The notes beneath the pieces are model-generated. The model did no database searches, was not told where the DNA came from, and worked only from the letters and a program-made list of their open reading frames with translations. 64,000 nt of DNA from Maricurvus nonylphenolicus (GTDB taxonomy: Bacteria > Pseudomonadota > Gammaproteobacteria > Pseudomonadales > Cellvibrionaceae), in the NCBI RefSeq assembly GCF_042854845.1, contig NZ_AP031498.1:4154001-4218000 (forward strand), in the 5' to 3' direction. This document shows, piece by piece, positions 44,637 to 54,537 of the stretch. The translations under genes were made by a program, and so were the position numbers. The first letter of the stretch is position 1. Every line of letters begins with the position of its first letter.

Positions 44637-45065
44637 ATGATGAATCATATGCCCACACTGGCACATATTCTAACCCCCTTCCCATACACCATTGATAGCC
44701 AATCTTCTATTGACGATGCCATTGCCATCATGCAGGAAAAGGCCATTAGACACCTGGTTGTCACTGGCGAAGGGGATTTTATCGGTTTGTTATCCGAAAG
44801 GGACCTGCAACAGCATGATATCTTCGGCAGACACAGTGATAATCTGACCGTTGATGATATCTGCACCCACAACGTGGTGGTTGCCGACATTCACGATCCG
44901 CTGGACAGAGTACTGGATGCCATGGCTGAGAAGCAATTAGGCAGTGTGGTGGTATTGAAGAACGGTGAACTGACGGGGATTTTAACTACAATAGATGTCT
45001 GTAAGCATTTCTCACAGTTTCTGAAAGAGCAATTCCCCGACCCACCGCCAGATATTTACGCTTAA
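44637..45065 (+). CDS. CBS-domain pair protein
   Basis: A 142-residue protein made of two CBS domains (about 8-65 and 72-135) and nothing else: IQAIAIMQEKAIRHLVVTG-like first repeat with GLLSERDLQQHD, and VLDAMAEKQLGSVVVL with GILTTIDVCKHF in the second. Such proteins bind adenine nucleotides and act on partners in trans. A second ATG follows at once (44640). It diverges from the half-length antiporter (181-base gap), which may be coincidental or a functional link, as CBS domains often gate transporters. Confidence 0.85.
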   Translation: MMNHMPTLAHILTPFPYTIDSQSSIDDAIAIMQEKAIRHLVVTGEGDFIGLLSERDLQQHDIFGRHSDNLTVDDICTHNVVVADIHDPLDRVLDAMAEKQLGSVVVLKNGELTGILTTIDVCKHFSQFLKEQFPDPPPDIYA

Positions 45066-45163
45066 GCTAAGGCTGTAAACTTCAAACCAGCACCAAATAG
45101 AGTATGGCAATTCAGGCAGACTATATTACTCTTAGTCTCATAGACTGGTTTGGAGTATTCTAA

Positions 45164-46042
45164 GTGCGATTAACCTATCCGCTTATTAATGCTGAATGCA
45201 AACACCTGCACATTTGGCTGTGCATGATGCTACTCACCTCACTATTCTGCCAAATCCCACTGGGATATTCTTCACAACCGCTAAAACCGCTCAAGTTTGC
45301 GTTTACGATCAATGGCCTGCCGCCTTTTTATTATATCGACAGTAAAAACCAGTTTAGGGGCATATCCACTGACCTTTTAGATGAGTTTCTCCACACCCAA
45401 GGCTACACGCTGGCTTACAAAATTCAGCCCCGGCTGAGGCAGCCCGAACAATTTCGCAGCGGAGAACTCGATATAGCATTCCTTAACCCTCGCTGGCTGC
45501 CGAGTAATACCCCTGTAGTCTTCTCTGATCCCTTTATACATTATCGGGAAGTTTTCTTTGCTCCAAGCTCAGCGCCTGACCTCTCCCCCTCCATATTCGA
45601 TACCCAGACATACAACTGGCTGTACGGTAAAACCCTGTGTACGCATATTGGCTATACCTACAGCGATATTCTCGAGCAACTGTTTAAGAGCCGTGATGTC
45701 ATCCGCTATGACAGCCCCTCAGAAGAGAGGATGATAAAAATGCTGTCTGCCAAACGGTGTGACTACATGCTAGGCAACTTAATGACCACCCGTTGGCTGG
45801 CCAAAAATTTAAACTTGAGCGGTAGAATAAAACAACTTCCTGCCATTGATGGCAATTGGGAAGTCATGGTCGTACTGCATAACAAGTACGCTCACCTGAT
45901 TGCTCCGCTTAACGCTTATCTCGCCAGCCCTGCGTTTACCGAAAGACGCAAATCGATCATAGAAGCTTATCTAACTCCACAACCCAAAGATCCAGACAAA
46001 CGAGCCCCATTCACACTCAACGTCCCCATGGAAAAAGAATAG
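45164..46042 (+). CDS. Periplasmic substrate-binding protein, family 3 type
   Basis: A 292-residue protein starting with GTG at 45164. It has a signal-type N-terminus (hydrophobic 15-36, ending GYSS) and the extracellular solute-binding family 3 fold (LKFAFTINGLPPFYYIDSKN; FRGISTDLLDEFL; GELDIAFLNPRW). No transporter genes are beside it, so it may work with a distant permease or present a ligand to the chemoreceptor that follows after 175 bases; the latter is inference from position only. Confidence 0.75.
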   Translation: MRLTYPLINAECKHLHIWLCMMLLTSLFCQIPLGYSSQPLKPLKFAFTINGLPPFYYIDSKNQFRGISTDLLDEFLHTQGYTLAYKIQPRLRQPEQFRSGELDIAFLNPRWLPSNTPVVFSDPFIHYREVFFAPSSAPDLSPSIFDTQTYNWLYGKTLCTHIGYTYSDILEQLFKSRDVIRYDSPSEERMIKMLSAKRCDYMLGNLMTTRWLAKNLNLSGRIKQLPAIDGNWEVMVVLHNKYAHLIAPLNAYLASPAFTERRKSIIEAYLTPQPKDPDKRAPFTLNVPMEKE

Positions 46043-46142
46043 ACTGCACACCGCGATATTTTTTATTCATTAATTATCTATTGAAAGCTACTTGTTATTC
46101 ACTTTCCCCCTCTTATGCAGGCCTTTGGCTCTAAATTACCGT

Positions 46143-46169
46143 TAAATTAACGCTACACTTACTCAATAA
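46143..46169 (+). promoter_or_regulatory. Possible sigma-28 (FliA) promoter of the chemoreceptor
   Basis: TAAA, 15-base spacer, CTCAATAA, against the consensus TAAA-N15-GCCGATAA. The -35 and the spacing match, and five of eight -10 bases match. It lies 49 bases upstream of the chemoreceptor ATG; chemoreceptor genes are often FliA-dependent. Confidence 0.35.
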
Positions 46170-46217
46170 CATCCGCTTATCCACAAGTAGAATCCAACCA
46201 GACAGAGGAGCCATCAC

Positions 46218-48155
46218 ATGTTTCAAAAGGTGATGCGCAGTATTCAGCTGAGATTAACCATGATGGTCGGTGGCGTTCTGATAATTTCCATGTTGACCCT
46301 GATGATCGTCTATACCCTGGCTGTGCAGGGTATGGTTGGCGACCGACTGTTAAACCGGGAACTACCGGTCGTCGTCAGCGAGCTCCGCAATGCGATCCAG
46401 GCACAATTAAAAGAACCCATTGTCACTTCCCGGGCTATGGCTACCAACAGCTACCTACTAAACTGGGCCAGAAACGGCGAACCTGAAACCGGCAAAGATG
46501 CCATGCTGCAATACTTGCGGGAAAATAAAAAAGCCGCCAATGCCAGCGTTGCGTTTTGGGTGTCCGATATTTCTGGTAATTATTTTAATCAGGATGGTCT
46601 GTTGCGTGTAATGGACAGAAATAATACACGCGACGCCTGGTTTTACGGTTTCCTGCAAGAATCCGGTGATTATGAATTATCCCTGGATACAGATGCCAGT
46701 ACCAATATACCCACCGTGTTTGTGAACCATAAAGTCAAACTGGGTAATCGCGTCGTGGCTATCGCCGGTATTGGACAAAGCCTGACGGCAATGCGAGATA
46801 TCATCACCCAATATCAACTGGGAAAAGAAGGCCAAGTCTATCTGGTAAATAATGAAGGCCGCATACAGGTGCATAAAACCTATGGCAATGACAGCAATCT
46901 GGCTTTAATCACCGGCCAGGAAAATATCAATGCCAGCTTGCTCGACGACAAAGACTTTAAAGTCACAGAATTTTCCCGCGATGGCGAAACTATCATTATT
47001 GCCGCACTGCCGGTACCCGGCACAGGCTGGTATGTTATTGCTGAACAGCCGAGTAAAGAACTCTATGAGGCACTGTATCAAACCACCTATTTCTCTGCTT
47101 TCATGGGCCTGATCCTGTTGGCGATCTTTTTATACTTCACCTATTACATTTGCGGCAAGGTTGCCAGCCCGATTCGACGCATTACCATCTCGCTAGAGGA
47201 GATTGCCAGTCAAGGTGGCGACCTGACACGAAAAGTGCGCGAAGACCGCGAAGACGAACTCGGCCGACTGGCCATCGCGTTTAATCAGTTTGTCGAATCC
47301 CTCAGAGAGATCATTACCGGCGTTAGGGATAGCGCCACTCAGGTAACACAACTATCGAATGATGTAGAAGCGAACTGCGCCCAAACCGTTGAGCATTCGA
47401 ATCAGCAACAGGAAAAAACCGATTTGGTGGCATCGGCATCCCATGAAATGGGGATGACCATTGATGAAATTGCAGCCAATGCCAGTAAAGCCGCAGCCAT
47501 TTCGGCCGACGCCAAAGATGCCGCCGCAGAGGGGGGCAATATCGCCATCACTGCGGTAGATACCATCAAACAGCTATCCAATGAGATAGAGCATGCAGGT
47601 GAAGTGGTATTACAGCTGGCTGATAACGTTAACGACATAGGATCGGTACTGGAAGTGATTCGCGGTATATCAGAACAAACTAACCTGCTGGCTCTGAATG
47701 CTGCCATTGAAGCGGCCCGGGCCGGTGAACAAGGCAGAGGCTTTGCCGTGGTAGCCGACGAAGTCAGAACCCTGGCCAAGCGAACATCTGAATCCACCGA
47801 AGAAATTCAGCAGATGATTGAAAAGTTACAACAAGGCGCAACCCGCGCTGTAGAAGGTATGAAAGCGGGCAATGAAGCCAGTGGATCGGGCTTAGAAGCG
47901 GTGGAAAACGTTGGTGAATGCCTGAAGAATATAGTTGAACGTATTGAACATATATCGGATATGAACTTTCAAATCGCCAGCGCTACCGAAGAGCAAAGTA
48001 CAGTAACCGAAGATATTAATAATAATGTGCACCTGATCGCCGATGGAGGCAGAGAATCGGCCAAGCTCTCAGAGGAGAACTCAGCCGTAGCAGCAACCAT
48101 GAGCCAAAATGCCTCACAGCTACAGCATTTGGTTTCACAATTTAAAGTGGAGTAG
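46218..48155 (+). CDS. Methyl-accepting chemotaxis protein with dCache domain
   Basis: A 645-residue chemoreceptor. Layout: cytoplasmic start, TM1 (about 13-36), periplasmic double-Cache-type sensor (about 40-275; AFWVSDISGNYFNQDG; GWYVIAEQPSKELY), TM2 (about 288-312), HAMP (about 312-365) and the cytoplasmic signalling domain with the highly conserved tip EQTNLLALNAAIEAARAGEQ then GRGFAVVADEVRTLAKRT. It ends LQHLVSQFKVE, without the CheR-tethering pentapeptide. No che genes are near. It likely senses a small organic ligand directly. Confidence 0.94.
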   Translation: MFQKVMRSIQLRLTMMVGGVLIISMLTLMIVYTLAVQGMVGDRLLNRELPVVVSELRNAIQAQLKEPIVTSRAMATNSYLLNWARNGEPETGKDAMLQYLRENKKAANASVAFWVSDISGNYFNQDGLLRVMDRNNTRDAWFYGFLQESGDYELSLDTDASTNIPTVFVNHKVKLGNRVVAIAGIGQSLTAMRDIITQYQLGKEGQVYLVNNEGRIQVHKTYGNDSNLALITGQENINASLLDDKDFKVTEFSRDGETIIIAALPVPGTGWYVIAEQPSKELYEALYQTTYFSAFMGLILLAIFLYFTYYICGKVASPIRRITISLEEIASQGGDLTRKVREDREDELGRLAIAFNQFVESLREIITGVRDSATQVTQLSNDVEANCAQTVEHSNQQQEKTDLVASASHEMGMTIDEIAANASKAAAISADAKDAAAEGGNIAITAVDTIKQLSNEIEHAGEVVLQLADNVNDIGSVLEVIRGISEQTNLLALNAAIEAARAGEQGRGFAVVADEVRTLAKRTSESTEEIQQMIEKLQQGATRAVEGMKAGNEASGSGLEAVENVGECLKNIVERIEHISDMNFQIASATEEQSTVTEDINNNVHLIADGGRESAKLSEENSAVAATMSQNASQLQHLVSQFKVE

Positions 48156-48173
48156 CTGGCTGAGTAAAGATTG

Positions 48174-48725
48174 TTAAAACAGCGGTACACCCGAGACGTA
48201 GCGATGGAAACGCATAATCAATAGAGTACCGATGATAACTGCCACCACCAAGATCACATCCCGATACCAAGGCACTGGCGAGCAGGCTTTAGCCGGCTTA
48301 TAGGTATTGCCCGGTATCAGGGTATAAATCGCATAGAGTAAAAAGCAGCCAAAGATTAACATGGAAGCCAAATCACCATTGGTCGTTAAATGCGCTGCGG
48401 CCCATAATAGAATCCCAGTCATCATTGGATGAGGAATAAAACGCCGCAGATTATTCGGCAAGTCCGGCATGGCTAAACACAGCAGCGCTAAGGGCATAAT
48501 GGTGAAGACGATATAGCGGGTCCAGTATGGAGGATGCCACACCGCGATAAAAGGAGCCTGGGCCTTGCCGTAGATAATCAATACCAGGCCGAGTAGAGCC
48601 AACAGGGCGTAACTGCCTTTATAGGGTTTTTCCCCTAAACGCCCCACCAACACTGGACGGTAGCGGGTTGAAGAGAAGACATGAATAGTGAAAAAAATAA
48701 CCAAGCCAATCGCAAGCAATAACAC
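48174..48725 (-). CDS. NnrU-family membrane protein
   Basis: A 183-residue integral membrane protein of the NnrU family, about six helices, first linked to nitrite/nitric oxide reduction in Rhodobacter and related to isoprenylcysteine methyltransferase-like and 15-cis-zeta-carotene isomerase (Z-ISO) proteins. The family start LLAIGLVIFFTIHVFSS and RFIPHPMMTGILLWAAAHL (histidines near the proposed heme site) are seen. It converges on the chemoreceptor. Whether it belongs to the biosynthetic operon upstream is uncertain; the gap to DUF4345 is 100 bases. Confidence 0.82.
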   Translation of the reverse strand: MLLLAIGLVIFFTIHVFSSTRYRPVLVGRLGEKPYKGSYALLALLGLVLIIYGKAQAPFIAVWHPPYWTRYIVFTIMPLALLCLAMPDLPNNLRRFIPHPMMTGILLWAAAHLTTNGDLASMLIFGCFLLYAIYTLIPGNTYKPAKACSPVPWYRDVILVVAVIIGTLLIMRFHRYVSGVPLF

Positions 48726-48825
48726 AATGACGCTCCTAATCAGAGTTTATACTTCGCAGAAGCCACTGACTCAGAGGTATTACTAAATAGCTTCTTTCAC
48801 CCATTCTAAGGTAATTACTCGTACA

Positions 48826-49221
48826 TTACGATGCGGTACGATATTTAACCAATGCGAACGCACAAATAAGACCCACCACAACCTCAAGCACAGTCACTTG
48901 CACCAGGATGTCAGCAGGCATGCCATCAGCGATAATACTGACTACTCTGGCCAAACCATAAGAAAGATAGACCAGCGTAGCAAGAACGGTAGACGTAAAT
49001 GTCAGGCTGCTTGAGAAGGCCCCGGCCATAACCAACAGACCACAACCCAGAAGAGCCCCACCGGGTGCCCTGACTTCATTTAACAGGCTTATATTTCCGC
49101 CTAATTCAATACCATTGCTTGCGTAAAATGAAACCGGATCAACCAAGATAGCCCCACCGACAACCACACCGATCAGGCCCGAAATAAACAACACAACTTT
49201 AAGCAGCTTCGACTCTTTCAT
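48826..49221 (-). CDS. DUF4345 small membrane protein
   Basis: A 131-residue protein with four hydrophobic segments, best matching the DUF4345 family of short membrane proteins of unknown function (GVVVGGAILVDPVSFYASNG; NEVRAPGGALLGCGLLVM). It lies 42 bases downstream of ubiX on the same strand and could be the last gene of the leftward operon. No motif suggests an enzyme. Confidence 0.65.
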   Translation of the reverse strand: MKESKLLKVVLFISGLIGVVVGGAILVDPVSFYASNGIELGGNISLLNEVRAPGGALLGCGLLVMAGAFSSSLTFTSTVLATLVYLSYGLARVVSIIADGMPADILVQVTVLEVVVGLICAFALVKYRTAS

Positions 49222-49263
49222 TATTATTAATTCCCTTATTTTAGTGAGAGATAAAAACTACAA

Positions 49264-49845
49264 CTAGACTGCCTTTTCAAGCATTTCATTCCAGCGCCGC
49301 ACAGCACCTACCTCAATATCAAAGAGATCTAGTGCCCGACCAATAGAGTGATCAACCATATCTTCAAGGGTTTGCGGCTTGGCGTAAAAAGCCGGAACCG
49401 GAGGATAAACAATCGCCCCCATTTCCGAAACCGTTAACATACTGCGAAGGTGGCCCACATGCATCGGGGTTTCTCGCACCATCATGACCAGACGACGACG
49501 CTCTTTGAGTACCACATCCGCTGATCGTGTTAATAAATTGGACGTGCAGCCTGTGGCCACCTCCGACATGGTTTTTACTGAACAAGGGGCAATAATCATA
49601 CCCATGGTTTTGAAAGAGCCACTGGAAATACTGGCACCAATATCATCTATATTGTGCACCTCGTCAGCAAGCCCTTTAACATCGTTGACACTGTAGGATG
49701 TTTCATAGCCAAGGGTTAAACGAGCAGCCTTGCTCATTACCAAATGTGTTTCTATATCGGTGTCTTTTAATAGCTCAAGCAAGCGTACACCATAAATAAC
49801 ACCTGATGCACCACTTACGCCCACGATTAATCTTTTATTGCTCAT
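49264..49845 (-). CDS. ubiX: UbiX-family flavin prenyltransferase
   Basis: A 193-residue UbiX homologue, which makes prenylated FMN, the cofactor required by UbiD decarboxylases. Visible are the flavin-binding start RLIVGVSGASGVIYGVRLL, SGSFKTMGMIIAPCSVKTMS and the prenyl-phosphate region RLVMMVRETPMHVGHL. It follows the LolA-like gene by 10 bases and shares the operon with a UbiD homologue, which makes dedicated cofactor supply for that enzyme likely. It may be a second copy beside the housekeeping ubiX of ubiquinone synthesis. Confidence 0.92.
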   Translation of the reverse strand: MSNKRLIVGVSGASGVIYGVRLLELLKDTDIETHLVMSKAARLTLGYETSYSVNDVKGLADEVHNIDDIGASISSGSFKTMGMIIAPCSVKTMSEVATGCTSNLLTRSADVVLKERRRLVMMVRETPMHVGHLRSMLTVSEMGAIVYPPVPAFYAKPQTLEDMVDHSIGRALDLFDIEVGAVRRWNEMLEKAV

Positions 49846-49855
49846 AAAGCCCCAT

Positions 49856-50704
49856 TTACCTCAGACGCTCAAGCGAGTTCTTTCTAAATGCTTTTTCGGT
49901 GAGTCCAATATGAAACTTATAATTGGTCCAGGTTAGCAGTGTACTTTTTCCGGTTTGATGATTAACAAAATTTTCGTAATCCGCTCGCCAAATACTGTCC
50001 AGGTAACGTTTAAAACCAGAAAAGGTCTGGGTCTTTAGCAATGATTGTTTGCGATCATAAAAGTCAATTTTAAAGATACGTACATGATCCTGGTCATACC
50101 AAACGCGCTGGTACAGGTAGCCAGTATTCTCTTTATCGACAGGAAACCGATCAACGACATCAAAGTTCAAATCACCGACCTTTTCCTCTCGCACCCATCT
50201 GTAGGTGTATTTTTCGACCTCAGGAAAGGTAATGTCCTCGTAAGAAATTTCACTACCGACAAAAGAACCGCTCTTATTGTGTGAGCTAATTCGCTTGGTG
50301 CGTTTGATGGCGGGTAAATACAACCACTGATCATCATCTTCCTCATAGTGCGCATAGGTTAACAGTGCAGTGCCATTCACATCCCGGGGGCGATCAAACA
50401 CCACAAGCACCTTGTCGCCATCCACCTTCTCACCATGCTCAAGCACTTCCATAGAGTAATACTTGAAGTGGCGCTCACTCTCTTGTCCATGCTTGTTTTT
50501 CAATACCATCTTGGCATTGGCGGTATAGTCACCCCAGCCCTCATCGCGTCTTTTCCATTCTCTGGCAATGGCAAGGCCCTTTTCTTCCGCCGTTAATTGA
50601 TCACTGGTAACCGAATTAGGCGTAATTGAATCAGTAGTACTGGCATGTGATAACAAAGAGAAGCTCAGAACCACCATTGAAAACAGACTTAGAGATATTT
50701 TCAT
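49856..50704 (-). CDS. LolA-like outer membrane lipoprotein-sorting family protein
   Basis: A 282-residue periplasmic protein with a signal peptide (hydrophobic 5-21, ending SHAST) and the LolA-like fold of the PF17131 group: VLVVFDRPRDVNGTALL, DDQWLYLPAIKRTKRIS, FVGSEISYEDI. This group is regularly encoded next to MMPL/RND exporters, as here, where it starts 2 bases after the RND stop. The probable role is to take a hydrophobic product from the exporter and carry it across the periplasm towards the outer membrane. Confidence 0.85.
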   Translation of the reverse strand: MKISLSLFSMVVLSFSLLSHASTTDSITPNSVTSDQLTAEEKGLAIAREWKRRDEGWGDYTANAKMVLKNKHGQESERHFKYYSMEVLEHGEKVDGDKVLVVFDRPRDVNGTALLTYAHYEEDDDQWLYLPAIKRTKRISSHNKSGSFVGSEISYEDITFPEVEKYTYRWVREEKVGDLNFDVVDRFPVDKENTGYLYQRVWYDQDHVRIFKIDFYDRKQSLLKTQTFSGFKRYLDSIWRADYENFVNHQTGKSTLLTWTNYKFHIGLTEKAFRKNSLERLR

Positions 50705-50706
50705 AA

Positions 50707-53085
50707 CTAATTTCCCTCCAGTGAATATATCGATTTATCTTCAGTGACTGCTTGCGATGGGCTTTCAATGCTCTCTTCCTCTGCTTCTTTTGTATCATCA
50801 AGCATCAACATAAGAACTGGCAGAAACAGGAAATCGAAGATAAGCGCTACGCTAATAATAATGCCCGTCATAATGCCCATATCGGAATTGGGTTTATAAC
50901 CCGACAGCGATAACACCGAAAAGCCGACAACCAGAGTCACGGTAGTGATAAGTAGAGCCTTGCCTACCGTCTCAAAGGTATAGTGAATTGCCTCATAGGG
51001 TGGTTTATTAAGACTACGTCTGGCGTGCAGGTATTTGCTGATAAAATGCACCGTATCATCGACAATAATCCCTACTGCCAGTGACACCAGAACAGCTGCA
51101 GGCATACCAATGGTTTGCATGGTAAAACCCCATACCCCAAACGCCATAATGGCCGGGGCAAGATTGGGAATCAGACTCATTAAGCCGTATTTGATGCTGC
51201 GAAAGGCGAATATCAGGATAAACGAGATTAACACCAGCGCCCCAAAGGTGGCTGCCAGCATACTTTTAATATTCCTTTCCGATAGGTGAGCATACATCAC
51301 CGCCAACCCGGTCCCTTCTGAGATCATATGCGCAGGTACATTATCCTTTAACCAAGCCTGAGCCCTGGCATCGATAGCACGCACATCGTTAGCGGTTACA
51401 TCGGTCAACGATACCGTCATACGTAACGACGACTTATCGACATTGATTTGGTTATTCAAATCCTGACCAAAGGGTAAAGATAATTCAAACAGCAACAGGT
51501 ACTGGGCAATCTTATTGGTATCGTCAGGTATACGGTAATAGCGAGGATCATCCGCATTAATATTCATATTGAGCTTTTTCAATATGGGGATCAGGCTATT
51601 GACGTGGGTAACCTCCGGTTGTGTCTCATACCATGCAGAAAACTTTTCGACATGGCGTAAAAAATCGGGATCGTGAATACCCTTGGACTGCCCTGAATCG
51701 AGTGAATATTCGATGGTGTACAGCCCTGTCAGGTTATCCATCACAAACTCACTGTCTACCCGGTAGTCATAACTTTCATCAAAATAACGGATAAAGTCAT
51801 CATTTAGCTCTATGCGATAAATTCCCAACGAAATGACCAAAGCCAAGGCAGTGGTAAACCACATGATGCCTTGCCGGTACTGAATGACTACAGCTGAAAA
51901 GCGCCTAACCAGTGCAGTGTCTCGCTTGGCTTTTTCTTTGGCTACCATATGTTTGGGCAGTAATACCGCCATCAATGCCGGCAACAGCATGACCGAGTAG
52001 AAAAATGCAGCAGCAATCCCCACCGCCACCATATTGCCCAGATCACGGAAAGGTGGCACGTCCGAATAATTCATGGACAAAAAGCCCAGCAACGTTGTGG
52101 CACTGGTAATAAACAGGGGCCGCATATTAATCTTCAGAGAGGTAATAATCGCACGGTAGCGATTATCGCCCTGATACATTCGCTGAAAGATCGTCAACAA
52201 AACATGAATGCTGTCCGCCAGCGCCAGGGTAAGAATAATGGGGGGCGCTGTAGACGACGGCCCGGATATCTTAATTCCCATCCAGCCACCCGCACCCAAA
52301 CCCACCAGCATGGATAGAATGATTACCAGGACAGCCGCCAAAGTGCCGGATACGGACTTTAGGCAAAACCCCATCACCAGAATCAACACCAGGAACATTG
52401 CAGGAATTAAATCCTGCATATCCCGTTCAGCCCCCTCGCCCATGGTGCTGTCGATCATAATCCAGCCGGTCAGATAAAATTCCAGTTCCGGATAGCGCAG
52501 CTGATAGTCAGCCACCAGCTGTCTGACAAAGTCAGCAATCTCTGGTGCAACATTCTCACCACTGTCGGGTTTTATCACATCGATATTGATGCCCGTTACC
52601 CTGGCATCCTCAGAGATAAGCCGATTAATTAGTAAGGGCTCAGACAACGCGATCTGCTCAACTTCCGTCAATCGCTCAGCAGACAGCCTGTCTGCATGAC
52701 GAACCAAATCTTCAACAATCAGTTCGTCGCCTTGCGCATAAGAATGTTTAAAGTTCGTTAGAGAGTCTACCCGGCTTGAATAGGGGATAGTCCAGGATTC
52801 CTTGGTCAGAGCCTCTATGACGGCAAGGGTGTCCCGGTTAAATACCGTCTTATCTTTGGCCGAGATAGCGATAAAAATATTATCGTTTTTAGTGTAGGTA
52901 TTTTCGAGTGCCTCAAAATCCAGCAACTGAGGATTATCTTCACTAAAGAAAACCCGGATATCGGTATTTACCCCCAACCTGGAGGCCCCGACAACAAACA
53001 CAGCGGTAATCAACACCATGGCCAGCATCACCAGCCAGCGGTACCTGATGATTGTTGATGTGTACAACCTCATAAAATGACTCAT
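50707..53085 (-). CDS. RND-superfamily (MMPL-type) exporter
   Basis: A 792-residue inner-membrane exporter with two six-helix halves, each starting with one helix and a large periplasmic loop: TM1 at about 15-35, loop to about 220, five-helix bundle to about 385, then the repeat from about 405. Conserved pieces are RVFFSEDNP, ILTLALADSIHVLLTIF and LAVGIIVDDTVHFISKYLHA with the proton-relay Asp residues. Related exporters move lipids, hopanoids and aryl polyenes. It is paired with the LolA-like gene 2 bases downstream. Confidence 0.9.
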   Translation of the reverse strand: MSHFMRLYTSTIIRYRWLVMLAMVLITAVFVVGASRLGVNTDIRVFFSEDNPQLLDFEALENTYTKNDNIFIAISAKDKTVFNRDTLAVIEALTKESWTIPYSSRVDSLTNFKHSYAQGDELIVEDLVRHADRLSAERLTEVEQIALSEPLLINRLISEDARVTGINIDVIKPDSGENVAPEIADFVRQLVADYQLRYPELEFYLTGWIMIDSTMGEGAERDMQDLIPAMFLVLILVMGFCLKSVSGTLAAVLVIILSMLVGLGAGGWMGIKISGPSSTAPPIILTLALADSIHVLLTIFQRMYQGDNRYRAIITSLKINMRPLFITSATTLLGFLSMNYSDVPPFRDLGNMVAVGIAAAFFYSVMLLPALMAVLLPKHMVAKEKAKRDTALVRRFSAVVIQYRQGIMWFTTALALVISLGIYRIELNDDFIRYFDESYDYRVDSEFVMDNLTGLYTIEYSLDSGQSKGIHDPDFLRHVEKFSAWYETQPEVTHVNSLIPILKKLNMNINADDPRYYRIPDDTNKIAQYLLLFELSLPFGQDLNNQINVDKSSLRMTVSLTDVTANDVRAIDARAQAWLKDNVPAHMISEGTGLAVMYAHLSERNIKSMLAATFGALVLISFILIFAFRSIKYGLMSLIPNLAPAIMAFGVWGFTMQTIGMPAAVLVSLAVGIIVDDTVHFISKYLHARRSLNKPPYEAIHYTFETVGKALLITTVTLVVGFSVLSLSGYKPNSDMGIMTGIIISVALIFDFLFLPVLMLMLDDTKEAEEESIESPSQAVTEDKSIYSLEGN

Positions 53086-53112
53086 AGCGATTCCGTGCTG
53101 GTTGAAGAGTTG

Positions 53113-54537
53113 TTATACGAACGCCCTTTTAAACGTATCTTTCAAATCATAGGGACTGGTACAGTCGAACAATGCCTTCATGCTCCCAGGATTGTCACTG
53201 CGATAAGCCTGTGACTGTGTGGGATCCATGGGAAAGAGTTTATCGGTATTTAGCGTATGCATATCCTGATCGGCCTGGTAACGCGTCGTTAATGCCCAGA
53301 ACAGATCATCAGGTGATTGCGGATCAACATCGGTATCGACAATAAAAATATGCTTCAGTGGCGGAATAGTGGATAACACCGCCATCGCCGCCTTTACTGC
53401 CAATTCATCATCTTCCGGGCGTTGCTTGTTAATTTGCAGAGCTGCCATTAGCACACCACCACCGGCTGCCGAGTAGTGAATTTTTCTCACATCCAAATCA
53501 AAGTTGCCCATCAAAATGCCACGAGTTGCAATTTCAGGCGTGATAGAGGTCAACTCCGATTGCTCCATGCCTGGACCAATAACCGTTTGATAGATAGGGT
53601 TCTGGCGATGGGTGATGGCTTTCACCTTAACGACCGGCACTCCAATGGGCGCTACCTGGCCCTGATAACCCAGTAATTCAGGCATCGAACCTTTTTCCGG
53701 GTTGGTATAGTTTTCTGGCATCTGCTCAGCCGTTAGCTCGGCTTCCAAGACAATTTCGGCATGACTGATACATTTGGCATCCACATGCAGGCAATCCGAC
53801 AGATTCACCGCTTTGCCTCTGAGCCCACCGACGATATCCAATTCACTTTCGCCCTTTCCACACACGGGTTCGGTTAGGCTGGAAGCATAGTAAATCGCCG
53901 GGTCGAGACCAATATTGATAGAAACAGGCAAACTCTCCCCTCTTTCCATCGCCGCCTGGTACAGATTCCCCAGATGGTTGCCGGGATAAATAGAGATAGT
54001 CATCCTGTCTTTGCCGTGAATACACAAGCGGTGCACAGAGGCGTTGTAGTTATCGCTGTCCGGGTATTTAGCCAACACAAACCCCAGGGTGATATAGGGA
54101 CCCGCATCGTTCGGCGTTAGGGTTAACACCGGTAATTGCTTGAGTAAATCTATATCAGCGTCTATTACAATTTCCTGGCAGGGCGGGTTGGGCACGGTCA
54201 CCGGTGGTATTCGCTGCCCCAGAGCTTTCATAAAGGCGCCGTGATGACACTCAGCGTTACCGGTTAGCATCCGCTGATTTCTTTCTCTGGAACCAAACAC
54301 GCCCATCAGTACCGACATATCATGCCCCACAACATTGGTGTACATCACCATCTGCTCTTCACGACTGATAGAAGATGCCGGAACCCCGGCACTGTTGTTG
54401 ACATAGTGTTTAGCCACTTCGTACTCAGGGCTAATGCTATCCTCATGCTTAAGAATGCTGTCACCCTGCTCTTCCAGGAAAGCCAATGCTGTTCTGAGAT
54501 CAACAATGTCGCAGGTCATATCAGGTTTCCTCATCAA
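53113..54537 (-). CDS. UbiD-family prenyl-FMN-dependent decarboxylase
   Basis: A 474-residue UbiD homologue that would add or remove CO2 on an unsaturated or aromatic acid using prenyl-FMN. The conserved acid-base set is visible: Arg in NASVHRLCIHG and the Glu pair region TEPVCGKGESELDIVGGLRG (read TEPVCGKGESELDI then VGGLRG). Family members include pyrrole-2-carboxylate decarboxylase (HudA of Pseudomonas), of interest because the opposite operon appears to make a pyrrole-2-carboxyl thioester. The start at 54537 overlaps the preceding gene by 17 bases; ATG 54519 would avoid it. UbiX lies in the same operon. Confidence 0.9.
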   Translation of the reverse strand: MMRKPDMTCDIVDLRTALAFLEEQGDSILKHEDSISPEYEVAKHYVNNSAGVPASSISREEQMVMYTNVVGHDMSVLMGVFGSRERNQRMLTGNAECHHGAFMKALGQRIPPVTVPNPPCQEIVIDADIDLLKQLPVLTLTPNDAGPYITLGFVLAKYPDSDNYNASVHRLCIHGKDRMTISIYPGNHLGNLYQAAMERGESLPVSINIGLDPAIYYASSLTEPVCGKGESELDIVGGLRGKAVNLSDCLHVDAKCISHAEIVLEAELTAEQMPENYTNPEKGSMPELLGYQGQVAPIGVPVVKVKAITHRQNPIYQTVIGPGMEQSELTSITPEIATRGILMGNFDLDVRKIHYSAAGGGVLMAALQINKQRPEDDELAVKAAMAVLSTIPPLKHIFIVDTDVDPQSPDDLFWALTTRYQADQDMHTLNTDKLFPMDPTQSQAYRSDNPGSMKALFDCTSPYDLKDTFKRAFV

